A stretch of 21,692 bases of DNA from Gp6-AA40 sp050742535 (GCA_050742535.1 JBOGIQ010000064.1:1-21692); one strand, 5' to 3'. Counted from the first letter of the stretch, positions 13,405-20,647 are shown. Program-made: numbers and translations. The notes: generated by a model from the letters alone, not told the origin.

Positions 13405-14328
13405 ATGAGGCCGAGTCATGCAGCCTCGCTCGCCGTGTCGATGGCCCTCGTTATCGCGGCGGGGACGATACCCGAAGCCCAGCGGCGCGGTGGTGCGCCA
13501 GGCGGTCCTGCGGGCCCCGGGCGCGGCGCGCGCGCGACGACAGGCACGGTTGAACGAATCACGGTACGTGGCAAGGCGCTCGAAGGAAATCGGGAGGGCG
13601 AATCGCCGGAGCGCGCAGTCACGGTGTACCTCCCGCCCGGCTACGCCGGCGACGAGAAGAGACGCTTTCCGACGGTCTACCTACTTCACGGCGACGGCGG
13701 AAGCGAGAACACATTCGTCGATCAGACATTCGCGCTCCAGCAGAGCGCCGATCGTCTCGCCGCCGCCCAGGGCTTCAGCGAGTTCATCGTCGTCACGCCG
13801 AACGCCGCGAGGCTCAAGAAGGGAAACATGTACGTCAGCTCGGCGGCGAGCGGCGACTGGGAACGGTTCATCGCCGATGATCTGGTCTCGTCTATCGATG
13901 CTCGTTTCCGGACGCTGACGCATCGAATGAGCCGTGGCATCGCCGGCCACGACGCGGGTGCCGAGGCCGCGCTGCGGATCGGCATGAAGCGGCCGGACGT
14001 GTTCGCGAATCTGTATGCGATGAGTCCGTCCGCTGTGGATGCCGTCACGACGGAGCTCGCAAAGTACGCATCCAATCTCGATGTGTACTATGCGATCTCG
14101 ATTGACGTCGGCACCGGCGATCCGTCATTGCAGGCGACCCGGCAGCTGCACGCCGCGATGACCAAGCTCCGCGTTCCCCACGCCTACGAGGAGTACGACG
14201 GCGAGCGTTCGAATCGGATCCGCGAGCGGATCGAATGGAGCGTGCTGCCGTTCTTCGCGAGAACCCTCGCGTCGCCGGCGAACCTGACGTCTCCCTCGCC
14301 GTCCGCGGATCGCCTCTCCGGCCGATGA
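13405..14328 (+). CDS. Secreted esterase-fold protein lacking catalytic Ser and His
   Basis: A 307-residue alpha/beta-hydrolase of the esterase-D type (PF00756-like). The signal peptide ends near residue 25, followed by a Gly/Pro/Arg-rich linker. The fold is clear from VTVYLPPGY, PTVYLLHGDGG, FIVVTPNA, GDWERFIADDLVSSIDARFRT and RPDVFANLYAMSPSA. In active relatives the nucleophile elbow reads GHSMGG; here it reads GHDAGA, with Asp183 (codon GAC, 13951-13953) in place of Ser. The expected His near the C-terminus ('GGH') is replaced by Arg268 (CGT) in DGERSNRIRERI. It is therefore probably not a serine esterase: a binding pseudoenzyme, or a changed mechanism. Its stop overlaps the next start by four bases. 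Confidence 0.88.
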   Translation: MRPSHAASLAVSMALVIAAGTIPEAQRRGGAPGGPAGPGRGARATTGTVERITVRGKALEGNREGESPERAVTVYLPPGYAGDEKRRFPTVYLLHGDGGSENTFVDQTFALQQSADRLAAAQGFSEFIVVTPNAARLKKGNMYVSSAASGDWERFIADDLVSSIDARFRTLTHRMSRGIAGHDAGAEAALRIGMKRPDVFANLYAMSPSAVDAVTTELAKYASNLDVYYAISIDVGTGDPSLQATRQLHAAMTKLRVPHAYEEYDGERSNRIRERIEWSVLPFFARTLASPANLTSPSPSADRLSGR

Positions 14329-15257
14329 ATTCTTTTTCGGGCAGTCGCTTCGGCGGCTGGTATTTCCTCGTGCAGGCGCTCGGAATTGCGGCATGGTGGG
14401 GATACCTGGCCGCCGAGCCGTCCGCCGTGTCGCTGTTTCTGCCTCGCGGTGCGGCCGCAGCCGACCTCCGCGCGTTTCAGATGCCAGACCTCCTCGTTGC
14501 CGTGCCGGTGTCTCTGGCCGCCGCCGCGTCGATACTTCTGTCGCTGCGCTGGGCGATGCCGTTGGCGTGGTTCGCAGCCGGCTCGATGGTCTACGCCTTC
14601 GTCTACTGTGTCGGCTGGTCGATGTGGCGGGGCGGCGGGTGGCTCAACGTCGCGCTGATGGCGCCGGCGGCCCTGTTCTCGACGATCGGCGCACTCGACG
14701 TCAGTGCGGGCAGCATCCCGATCTTCCGCCGGGCCGCACCTGGAAACGCGGTGCGCCACGTTGCCGCCACTTTCGCTCAGATCGTCGTGTTCTGGTCGTT
14801 CTTCCTGTTCGTCGTGCCGTCGGCGATCGTGTTCGTCGAGCGGCAGCTGCGGTGGCCGTCGTTCGCGTTCACCGGGCAGCGTCTGCTCGCCGCTCTGCTG
14901 TTTGTGGCCTTCAGCAGCCTCGGTCTCGCCAGCGGCTTGACGATGGCCGGTCGAGGCGCCGGCACGCCGTTGCCGTTTGTCGCCACCAACCGGCTGGTGA
15001 CGACCGGACCGTACAGCTATCTGCGGAATCCAATGGTCGTTGCGGGGCTGGGCCAGGGGCTTGCGGTTGCGCTGTGGTTCGGCTCGTGGGCGGTCCTGGC
15101 GTATGTGATCGTGGGCGGACTTATTTGGGAGTACCTGGTCCGCCCGGCCGAGGAACGCGATCTTCGTGGCGCCTTTGGCGATGAGTTCGAGACATACTCG
15201 CAGCACGTGCGATGCTGGATACCGCGCACCTCGGCATTTCGTCGGGCAACGACATGA
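14325..15257 (+). CDS. Isoprenylcysteine methyltransferase-like membrane protein
   Basis: A 310-residue polytopic membrane protein with about eight hydrophobic segments. The C-terminal part contains the family hallmark: LVTTGPYSYLRNPMVVAGLG, then EYLVRPAEERDLRGAFGDEFETYSQHVRCWIP. These residues bind S-adenosylmethionine in ICMT and PEMT-type enzymes. The bacterial substrates are mostly unknown (phospholipid, quinone-like or other lipid); true prenylated proteins are not expected. The N-terminal half (about 160 residues) is an extra hydrophobic region beyond the ICMT core. The ATGA overlap at 14325 couples it to the esterase-like gene, and another ATGA at 15254 couples it to the DUF6152 gene. 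Confidence 0.88.
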   Translation: MNSFSGSRFGGWYFLVQALGIAAWWGYLAAEPSAVSLFLPRGAAAADLRAFQMPDLLVAVPVSLAAAASILLSLRWAMPLAWFAAGSMVYAFVYCVGWSMWRGGGWLNVALMAPAALFSTIGALDVSAGSIPIFRRAAPGNAVRHVAATFAQIVVFWSFFLFVVPSAIVFVERQLRWPSFAFTGQRLLAALLFVAFSSLGLASGLTMAGRGAGTPLPFVATNRLVTTGPYSYLRNPMVVAGLGQGLAVALWFGSWAVLAYVIVGGLIWEYLVRPAEERDLRGAFGDEFETYSQHVRCWIPRTSAFRRATT

Positions 15258-15652
15258 AGGCTCTCGCGTTCGTCGTCCTGTTGTCCGCCGCGCCCGTCTA
15301 TGGACATCACTCGTTGTCCGAGTATGATGCCGCCCGCGAACTTTCACTGACGGTCGTCGTCCGCGAGTTTCACTTCGTGAATCCGCACCCATACCTGATC
15401 GCAGAGGCCAGGGCGGGTTCGCTGTCGAGCGTGTGGCGCCTGGAACTGGATAATCGATTCGAGCTGGTGCAGATTGGGATGACCGCGAGCACGTTGAAAC
15501 CCGGTGAGCAGCTGCTCGTGTCCGGCAGGCCCGGACGCGATCAGAAGGCGATTCTTTACGTACGCGAGCTCGAACGGCCCGCCGACGGCTTCCGCTACGA
15601 ACAGCTCTCGTCCTCGCCGCGAATCGTGCGGCCTCCGCGGAGCCCCAGATAA
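15254..15652 (+). CDS. DUF6152-like periplasmic protein (copy 2)
   Basis: A 132-residue exported protein. The signal peptide (1-17) ends Val-Tyr-Gly, so the mature chain would begin His-His-Ser-Leu. A conserved NPHPY lies at residues 43-47, and the beta-rich rest ends in an Arg/Pro-rich tail. It aligns with the protein at 1081-1473 in the HH start, the NPH motif and the late 'PGEQLLVSG' turn. Function unknown. I chose ATG 15254, which overlaps the previous stop; an ATG 14 codons upstream would spoil the signal peptide. Its TAA shares one base with the exonuclease start. Confidence 0.85.
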   Translation: MKALAFVVLLSAAPVYGHHSLSEYDAARELSLTVVVREFHFVNPHPYLIAEARAGSLSSVWRLELDNRFELVQIGMTASTLKPGEQLLVSGRPGRDQKAILYVRELERPADGFRYEQLSSSPRIVRPPRSPR

Positions 15653-16509
15653 TGGAAGTCGTTCTCATCGACGGCACCTACGAACTGTTCCGCCACTACT
15701 ACGCGCTGCCGCCGGCGAAGGACGCTGACGGACGTGAAGTCGCCGCGGTGCGCGGCGTCGTCCAGTCGGTGCTGGCGATGATCACGGGCGGAGCACGATA
15801 CGTCGGCGTCGCTACCGACCACGTCATCGAATCGTTCCGCAACGATCTCTGGCCGGGATACAAGACAGGCGCGGGGATCGAGCCGGAGCTCTACGCGCAA
15901 TTCCCGCTTCTCGAAGAGGCGCTGGCGGCGGCGGGCATCGCCGTCTGGCCGATGACGGAGTTCGAGGCCGATGATGCGCTGGCCTCTGCGGCGGCGATCG
16001 CCGCTCGCGACGCCCGTGTCGATCGCGTCGTCATCTGCACGCCGGACAAGGATCTGGCGCAGTGCGTGCAGGGAACGCGCGTCGTGCAGATGAACCGGCG
16101 GACGCGCACGACGTTCGATGAAGCCGGGATTCGAGGCAAATTCGGCGTTTCACCGGCGTCGATTCCCGACTACCTCGCGCTGGTAGGCGATGCCGCGGAC
16201 GGGTATCCCGGCCTGCGCGGCTGGGGCGCCAAGTCGACGACGGCAGTGCTTGCGCGATTCGCTCACCTCGAGGCGATCCCGATGGATCCCGCCCTGTGGT
16301 CCGTGAACGCCACCAATTCCGGTGCGCTCGCGAAAACGCTCGCACGGGATCTGGAGCTGGCGCTGCTGTTCCGCAACCTGGCCACGCTGCGAACGCATCT
16401 GCCGTTGTTCGACGACGTGGAGTCGCTGCGGTGGGATGGCCCGCGGCCCGAATTCGTGGAGCTCGCGGCGAAGCTCGATAACCGGGCATTCGCCGGCGTG
16501 CCGCAGTAG
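15652..16509 (+). CDS. Stand-alone 5'-3' exonuclease (FEN domain, PolI N-terminal type)
   Basis: A 285-residue structure-specific nuclease like the N-terminal domain of DNA polymerase I, not fused to a polymerase. Acidic metal ligands are visible: Asp7 (LIDGTY), Asp56 (VATDH), Glu105/Asp107/Asp108 (FEADDAL), Asp132/Asp134 (TPDKDL) and Asp180/Asp183 (GDAADG). The DNA-binding helix-hairpin-helix reads GYPGLRGWGAKST, and the arch segment FRNDLWPGYK is present. It should cut 5' flaps or RNA primers in replication and repair. It is the fourth gene in an overlapping series with three membrane or export genes, an odd partnership that may only reflect compaction. The next gene is convergent, 7 bases away. 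Confidence 0.93.
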   Translation: MEVVLIDGTYELFRHYYALPPAKDADGREVAAVRGVVQSVLAMITGGARYVGVATDHVIESFRNDLWPGYKTGAGIEPELYAQFPLLEEALAAAGIAVWPMTEFEADDALASAAAIAARDARVDRVVICTPDKDLAQCVQGTRVVQMNRRTRTTFDEAGIRGKFGVSPASIPDYLALVGDAADGYPGLRGWGAKSTTAVLARFAHLEAIPMDPALWSVNATNSGALAKTLARDLELALLFRNLATLRTHLPLFDDVESLRWDGPRPEFVELAAKLDNRAFAGVPQ

Positions 16510-16516
16510 CGGCGGC

Positions 16517-17269
16517 TTAATTCTCAGACGGCCGCTCGATCTGGTCGATGACGATCACCGGTGCGGGCCTCTCGGCGGACACCAGCCGGAGGCCAAGCTG
16601 CTCGCGGAGCGCCGTAAAGAGCGACGGACCGGAATCAGGGGCGTTGGCCTCCTGGATCCATTCGAGCGTGAAGTCGTACTCGCCGCCGAGCCCGGTGTCG
16701 TTGCTCACCACCCTGCCGGCAAAGCCGCTCAGGATCTCGATCAGCCGCTGCATGTTGCCGCGCGTACTTCGGAGAATCACGCGCGGGCCAGCCCGCTCGA
16801 CCTTCATTCCGTATTCACCCGGGCCCGTGTGGGTGACCATCTTGGACCCTTCGTTCGCAGTCACGAGTGAATAGACGGGAATGTCCCGCGTCTCCCGGTG
16901 GTATCGAAGCCGCCAGCGATCGGTCAGCATCTGCTCGATGAACGCCTGCCGGGTGTGATCGTTCAGCACAGCGCCGCCGGGCACCGCCGCCACCACGTCG
17001 TAACGCTCCGTCGCCAGCCAGCCAGGTGCGCCGACGATCTGGGGGGTCAGCACGCCAAACGCCCGGAGCAGCAGCGACAGCGGCGTCACGTTGATCAGAT
17101 TCAGTCGTCCGGGGGTCGTCTCGGTCTCCGAGGCCGCGGCCCCGCTCTTGTTCGGCTTGATCGAGACGACGTCGAAAGCAGTGGACTGTGCCTGAATCCG
17201 GCTAAAGCCGGACTGTACGGCAAGCGGCGCGAGGAGCAGTGTGGCGGCCAGAACGGCTGAAAATCGCAT
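16517..17269 (-). CDS. TIGR03435 family secreted protein
   Basis: A 250-residue exported protein of the TIGR03435 family, expanded in Acidobacteria such as Solibacter. After the signal peptide comes the family start AFDVVSIKPNKS, then LINVTPLSLLLRAFGV, GAPGWLATERYDVVA, MLTDRWRLRYHRETRDIPVYSLV and the GLGGEYDFTLEW ending. Its role is unknown. Residues 18-24 (VQSGFSR and adjoining) are encoded by palindrome B4, inserted in frame between the hydrophobic core and the AQ cleavage region. This may lengthen or move the cleavage site. ATG 17269 has GGGAG 7 bases upstream. It lies downstream of the DUF1801 gene on the same strand, 46 bases away. Confidence 0.92.
   Translation of the reverse strand: MRFSAVLAATLLLAPLAVQSGFSRIQAQSTAFDVVSIKPNKSGAAASETETTPGRLNLINVTPLSLLLRAFGVLTPQIVGAPGWLATERYDVVAAVPGGAVLNDHTRQAFIEQMLTDRWRLRYHRETRDIPVYSLVTANEGSKMVTHTGPGEYGMKVERAGPRVILRSTRGNMQRLIEILSGFAGRVVSNDTGLGGEYDFTLEWIQEANAPDSGPSLFTALREQLGLRLVSAERPAPVIVIDQIERPSEN
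17196..17217 (+). repeat. Dispersed palindrome, family B copy 4 (B4), inside a gene
   Basis: A 22-base copy with core CCGGCTAAAGCCGG, matching B2 except one base (CTGTA for CTCTA). Unlike B1-B3 it lies within a coding sequence, in the signal-peptide region of the TIGR03435 gene. On the coding strand it reads as open codons (Val-Gln-Ser-Gly-Phe-Ser-Arg-Ile) and is in frame. Confidence 0.88.
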
Positions 17270-17315
17270 GAGCGTCTCCCTGCGTCGGATGATGCTTGGA
17301 CGAGGGGAGCGCGAC

Positions 17316-17705
17316 TCAGGTTGCCTGCGTGTTGAACGCGACGGCCTCGCGAACGAGCGCCTTGAAGGCCGACTCGTCAACCTGCACGCCTTCGTGGATG
17401 TCGATCGCGCGGCGGACGTTTCCCTCGAGGCTCGAGTTGAACAGCCGGGCCGGATCCTTCAACGCGGCGCCGTTGGCAAACGTCAGCTTCACGGCCTTCT
17501 TGTACGACTCGCCGGTGCAGATGATGCCGTCGTGCGACCACACCGGATTCGTCCACTTCCACTCCTCGACGACGTCCGGATCCGCATCCTTGATGAGCTT
17601 GCGCATTCTGGCGAGCGTGTCGCCGCGCCAGTCGCCGAGATCGGCGATTCTTTTCGAGATCAGGTCCGACGCTGACGGACCGCGGCTCGCGGCCGGCTTG
17701 TTCAT
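17316..17705 (-). CDS. DUF1801 domain protein
   Basis: A 129-residue cytoplasmic protein of the DUF1801 type (SCP-like YdhG fold). Blocks seen are WRGDTLARMRKLIKDADPDVVEEWKW, NPVWSHDGIICTGESYKKAVKLTF, LKDPARLFNSSLEGNVRRAIDI and a helical end. Biochemical function is unknown. ATG 17705 begins the conserved part; a GAAGGAG lies about 16 bases upstream, further than usual, so the ribosome site is uncertain. It is divergent from cytochrome c' with 97 bases between starts. Confidence 0.88.
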   Translation of the reverse strand: MNKPAASRGPSASDLISKRIADLGDWRGDTLARMRKLIKDADPDVVEEWKWTNPVWSHDGIICTGESYKKAVKLTFANGAALKDPARLFNSSLEGNVRRAIDIHEGVQVDESAFKALVREAVAFNTQAT

Positions 17706-17730
17706 GCGCTGATCGTATCGCGCTCCTTCA

Positions 17731-17759
17731 TTGATTCCTTCATGTCGCTGACGTAGTAT
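17731..17759 (+). promoter_or_regulatory. Candidate sigma-70-type promoter for cytochrome c'
   Basis: TTGATT (17731-17736) and TAGTAT (17754-17759) are separated by 17 bases, each matching 4 of 6 consensus positions. A transcript would start near 17766, inside the hairpin that follows. The -10-like box lies in GTAGTATTC, which resembles the GTAGTGTCC edge of family A palindromes, so it may be repeat-derived. Assignment is by eye. Confidence 0.35.
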
Positions 17760-17763
17760 TCGC

Positions 17764-17784
17764 CCGCCTGTCGGCGGATTTTTT
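17764..17784 (+). terminator. Hairpin with T-run in the cytochrome c' leader
   Basis: CCGCC (17764-17768) pairs with GGCGG (17773-17777) across TGTC, followed by ATTTTTTG. It lies about 20 bases before the cytochrome c' start, so it may be a short terminator, an attenuator, or a worn family A palindrome. The stem is only five pairs. Confidence 0.45.
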
Positions 17785-17802
17785 GCTCCCAAGGAGGGCA
17801 AT

Positions 17803-18243
17803 ATGAAGCGATTCCTCATGTGGACATCGGCGCTCCTGTTCGTCTTCGCCGTCGGCGTGGCGGCTCAGGCCAAGATGACGCTGGAAGAACACGCCAAGAT
17901 CATGAAAGCGAATGTGTCGGCGTTCGGGCCGATGAACAAAGCCGTCGCCTCGGCGAGTTACGCGGACGCACGCACACAGGTGGCTGCGCTCCGCACGAAC
18001 TTCATGACGCTGCAGGGCATGTGGGCGAGTGTGAAGAAAGACGATGCGGTCGCGATCGTCAAGGATGGTTTGAGCCGGCTTGACGCGATCGACAAGATGC
18101 TCTCGGCGGCGACTGTCGATCAGATGGCGGTGCAGGGTGCGGTGAAGGAATTCCAGGGAGCAACCTGCGGCGCGTGCCACAAGCTCTATCGCGAGGGCGA
18201 CGGCAAGACCACGCCGTACTCCTTCAAGGCCGGCGTGCTATAG
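17803..18243 (+). CDS. Cytochrome c' (c-type, four-helix bundle)
   Basis: A 146-residue periplasmic cytochrome. The signal peptide ends near residue 23 (Val-Ala-Ala-Gln-Ala). The haem-binding motif CGACH (122-126) lies close to the C-terminus and is followed by KLYRE, as is typical for cytochrome c'. The rest is helical (KIMKANVSAFGPMNKAV, and FMTLQGMWASVKKDDAVAIV). Family members bind NO or carry electrons; a role in NO or oxidative stress is possible but not shown here. The start is supported by AAGGAGGG 6 bases upstream. A hairpin and an intrinsic terminator follow, so it is probably monocistronic. Confidence 0.9.
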   Translation: MKRFLMWTSALLFVFAVGVAAQAKMTLEEHAKIMKANVSAFGPMNKAVASASYADARTQVAALRTNFMTLQGMWASVKKDDAVAIVKDGLSRLDAIDKMLSAATVDQMAVQGAVKEFQGATCGACHKLYREGDGKTTPYSFKAGVL

Positions 18244-18270
18244 GCGGATGATTCGATTGCGTTTGAGTGG

Positions 18271-18292
18271 CGCGGACCCTGTCGGGTCCGCG
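18271..18292 (+). repeat. Perfect hairpin downstream of cytochrome c'
   Basis: CGCGGACCC (18271-18279) and GGGTCCGCG (18284-18292) form a perfect 9-pair stem with a TGTC loop. No T-run follows, so it may stabilise the transcript end or be another dispersed palindrome. Confidence 0.75.
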
Positions 18293-18311
18293 TGCACGCG
18301 ACGGGTGGTAG

Positions 18312-18337
18312 AGGCCGACGTTTACGTCGGCCTTTTT
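18312..18337 (+). terminator. Intrinsic terminator with a partial tandem copy
   Basis: AGGCCGACG (18312-18320) pairs with CGTCGGCCT (18325-18333) across TTTA, followed by a T-run (18333-18337). The right half (CGTTTACGTCGGCCTTTT) is repeated at about 18339-18356, so an alternative stem could use either right arm. It should end the cytochrome c' transcript before the cyclase gene. Confidence 0.85.
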
Positions 18338-18377
18338 CGCGTTTACGTCGGCCTTTTCGCATGTGCGGAGGATTTAA

Positions 18378-19328
18378 ATGCGCGGCATCCTCATCCTGAT
18401 GGTCCTTTTCATCGCGATCGACAGCGGCTCTGCGTCCGCGCAGACGTGGAAGCCGCCCGCGGACAACGAGCGCTGTCCGTCGAAATGGGGAGCCGGCGAC
18501 CAGCGCGGATCGGCCAACCACATGAAACCGGCAACGGTGCTGAAGGCCGCCCGCCTGATCCAGGCCGGTGAGGTGTTCGAGCTCGGGCGCGTGCTCTCTC
18601 CATCGATGCCGATGCCTGCGGGCCGGCAGTTCGATCTGTTCACCAAACGCACCAGGAACGATCCCGGGATCAACCGCCGCGGCTCGAACGAGGAACTGGT
18701 CGTCGCCGAGATCGGACAGGTGGGCACGCAGTTCGACACGTTCAGCCACCAGATGATCGGCAACAGCATGTACAACTGCGTCACGCTGGAGGACGCGGCG
18801 ACGCGCACAGGGTTCTCGAAGCTGGGCGTGGAACAGGTCGGGGCGCTGATGACGCGCGGGGTGCTCGTGGACGTCGCGGCGCTGAAGGGCGTTCCCGCGC
18901 TCGCGGAGAACTACGAAATCACGCCGGCCGATCTCGAGGCCGCGCTGGCGCGCCAGAAGCTGACGATCGCGCCAGGCGATGCGATTCTGATCCATACCGG
19001 ATGGGGGACGCTGTGGGGCAAGGACAACGCACGCTACCAGCGCGCCAGTCCCGGCGTTGGCACCGCGGCCGCTGAGTGGCTGGCGAGGCAGGACCCGATG
19101 CTGGTCGGAGCGGACAACACCGCCGTCGAGATCTCGCCGAATCCCGACAAGCAGCTGGCAGGTCCGGGACACCAGATTCTGCTCGTCGTCAACGGCATCC
19201 ACCTGCTCGAGAACCTCCGCCTCGACGAGCTCGCCGCGCGCCGCGCCTACGAGTTCGCGCTGATCGTCGAGCCGCTGAAGATTCAGGGCGGCACGGGCTC
19301 AACGGTCGCGCCAATCGCCGTGCGCTAA
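18378..19328 (+). CDS. Secreted cyclase-family protein (kynurenine-formamidase fold)
   Basis: A 316-residue exported protein of the cyclase family (PF04199). A signal peptide ends Ser-Ala-Gln (about residue 22). Supporting blocks are KWGAGDQRGSANHM, FELGRVLSPSMPMP, GVLVDVAALKG, GDAILIHTGWG, GADNTAVEI and the late FALIVEPLKI. The metal motif, usually HxGTHxDxxxH, reads QVGTQFDTFSH (residues 114-124), with Gln at both first His sites. This wording recurs in a large subgroup as I recall, so it need not mean loss of activity. The likely activity is amide or ester hydrolysis of an aromatic or cyclic substrate. The start has GGAGGA upstream. A 31-base tandem repeat begins at its stop. Confidence 0.9.
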   Translation: MRGILILMVLFIAIDSGSASAQTWKPPADNERCPSKWGAGDQRGSANHMKPATVLKAARLIQAGEVFELGRVLSPSMPMPAGRQFDLFTKRTRNDPGINRRGSNEELVVAEIGQVGTQFDTFSHQMIGNSMYNCVTLEDAATRTGFSKLGVEQVGALMTRGVLVDVAALKGVPALAENYEITPADLEAALARQKLTIAPGDAILIHTGWGTLWGKDNARYQRASPGVGTAAAEWLARQDPMLVGADNTAVEISPNPDKQLAGPGHQILLVVNGIHLLENLRLDELAARRAYEFALIVEPLKIQGGTGSTVAPIAVR

Positions 19329-19432
19329 GGAACGCCGTCCAGGCGTTCCGGCAGACACTGGAACGCCGTCCAGGCGTTCCGGCAGACACTGGCACGCCGT
19401 CCAGGCGTTCCGGCAGACACTGGCACGCCGTC
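19329..19432 (+). repeat. 31-base tandem repeat containing a palindrome, about 3.3 copies
   Basis: Units at 19331-19361, 19362-19392 and 19393-19423, with a partial fourth to 19432. Each holds an inverted repeat GGAACGCC / GGCGTTCC with a five-base loop (one arm base changed in the later units) and ends in GGCAGACACTGG. It fills the gap between the cyclase gene and the convergent FAD oxidoreductase gene. There are no spacers, so this is not CRISPR. Confidence 0.92.
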
Positions 19433-19435
19433 ACC

Positions 19436-20647
19436 CTATAGCTGTCCGTGTCTCGCGTCGGCGCCCGCGAGCCCTCGCCGATACGCCGCATCGGCGAATC
19501 GTCCCGGGCGAAACGCCGCCGCATAACCAGGGAGCGGCTGCTCGAGGACGTGCCCGGCGACGAGTTCAGCCGCGGCCTGCGAGGCCATAACGCCGAAGCC
19601 GGACAGCGCGCCGAGCAGAAATACGCCGGCGATTGTCGTGGGGCCAACGAGCGGCCGGTTGTCGGGCGTCTTGCAGTAGTAGCCGCCGTCAACCGTTGCT
19701 CCGGCGCCGCGGTAGGCGGCGAGCGCGGGAATCATCACCGCCAGGCCGGCAAGCACGATTTCGGCGTACTGCGGCGGAAAGACCGGATCAGCGCGCGCCT
19801 CCTCTATGCGCGTGTCGTAGGTCCAGATGCCGAGCACCGAGCGCTCCCCGCGCGGGCGCAGGTGAACGCCCGCGGGAAAGGTGCCGAGCCCGGCAATCTC
19901 CACGGGGTCGTTCCAGATCATCATCGGCGCGTCCCTCGGGACGACGCCGGAGTCGTCTTCGAACGAGATCTTGCCGTGCAATTCGTTGACGATCGGTACC
20001 TCGAGATCGAGCCTGTGCGCCCATTCGGGCAGCCGCGGCCCGGCGGCCAGCACGAACGACCGCGCGTCGATGCGGCCGCCGGATGCGAGCCGCACGCCCG
20101 TAAACCCACCGTGTTCGACGATCACGTCGCTCACGTCGTCTCGAACGATATCGACGCCTTGCCGGACCGCTCGCTCCAGCAGCCAGCGGCCAAGCGCGAG
20201 CGCGTTCATATACCCGGCGCGGCGTGCGTGCAGCATCGCGACGACGCGATCGGTGACGAAGGGATAGCGCGCGCGGATGCCCGGCCCGTGCGCGAGAAAC
20301 TCCGTGGTGGGATTGGCCGTTGCCCGGAGACGTGCCGCCTCCGCCGAGTCGGCCGTGAGAAATACGTAGCCGCGGCGGTTCAGGGCGAACGCGTGTCCGC
20401 TCTCGTGGTCGAGCGCCTCCAGCAGATCGATGCTGCGGTCCATGAAGCGCATCATCGTGTCGTCCGGCCCCGGCCAGAAGTTGCGATAGCCTTCGAAGCC
20501 TCTGCTGGTAGTGAGCGAGAGCGGCTCCCGCGGATCGACGATCACCACGCGGGAGACGCCGGCGCGCACCGCAAGCTGGTACGCGGCGGCAACTCCGCCG
20601 ATCCCGGCGCCTGCAATCACCGCCTCCGCCGTGCGGGATGCGCTCAT
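19436..20647 (-). CDS. FAD-dependent oxidoreductase (DadA/sarcosine-oxidase-like)
   Basis: A 403-residue flavoprotein of the DAO family. The dinucleotide-binding motif GAGIGGVAAAYQL begins at residue 13 and is followed by the acidic end of the second strand (VVIVDPRE). Later blocks are GYMNALALGRWLLERAVRQGVDI, SFVLAAGPRLPEWA, GGYYCKTPDNRPLVGPT (typical of sarcosine or amino-acid oxidases) and GALSGFGVMASQAAAEL. It should oxidise an amine or amino acid; the substrate is unknown. No signal peptide is present. ATG 20647 starts just before the nucleotide-binding fold; no clear Shine-Dalgarno site is seen. It is divergent from the ABM gene, 57 bases apart. Confidence 0.92.
   Translation of the reverse strand: MSASRTAEAVIAGAGIGGVAAAYQLAVRAGVSRVVIVDPREPLSLTTSRGFEGYRNFWPGPDDTMMRFMDRSIDLLEALDHESGHAFALNRRGYVFLTADSAEAARLRATANPTTEFLAHGPGIRARYPFVTDRVVAMLHARRAGYMNALALGRWLLERAVRQGVDIVRDDVSDVIVEHGGFTGVRLASGGRIDARSFVLAAGPRLPEWAHRLDLEVPIVNELHGKISFEDDSGVVPRDAPMMIWNDPVEIAGLGTFPAGVHLRPRGERSVLGIWTYDTRIEEARADPVFPPQYAEIVLAGLAVMIPALAAYRGAGATVDGGYYCKTPDNRPLVGPTTIAGVFLLGALSGFGVMASQAAAELVAGHVLEQPLPGYAAAFRPGRFADAAYRRGLAGADARHGQL

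Noticed and set aside
13288..13408. A 40-codon frame from GTG 13288 whose TGA overlaps the start at 13405
   Set aside because: No ribosome site, no recognisable family, and the overlap with the ATG could be chance.
18717..18750. Loss of the metal site in the cyclase-family protein (Gln for His twice)
   Set aside because: The QVGTQFD wording, as I recall, occurs in a large subgroup, so it may be a normal variant and not inactivation.
19329..19432. Regular 31-base repeats that could suggest a CRISPR array
   Set aside because: The units are head to tail with no unique spacers, and there are no cas genes in the window.
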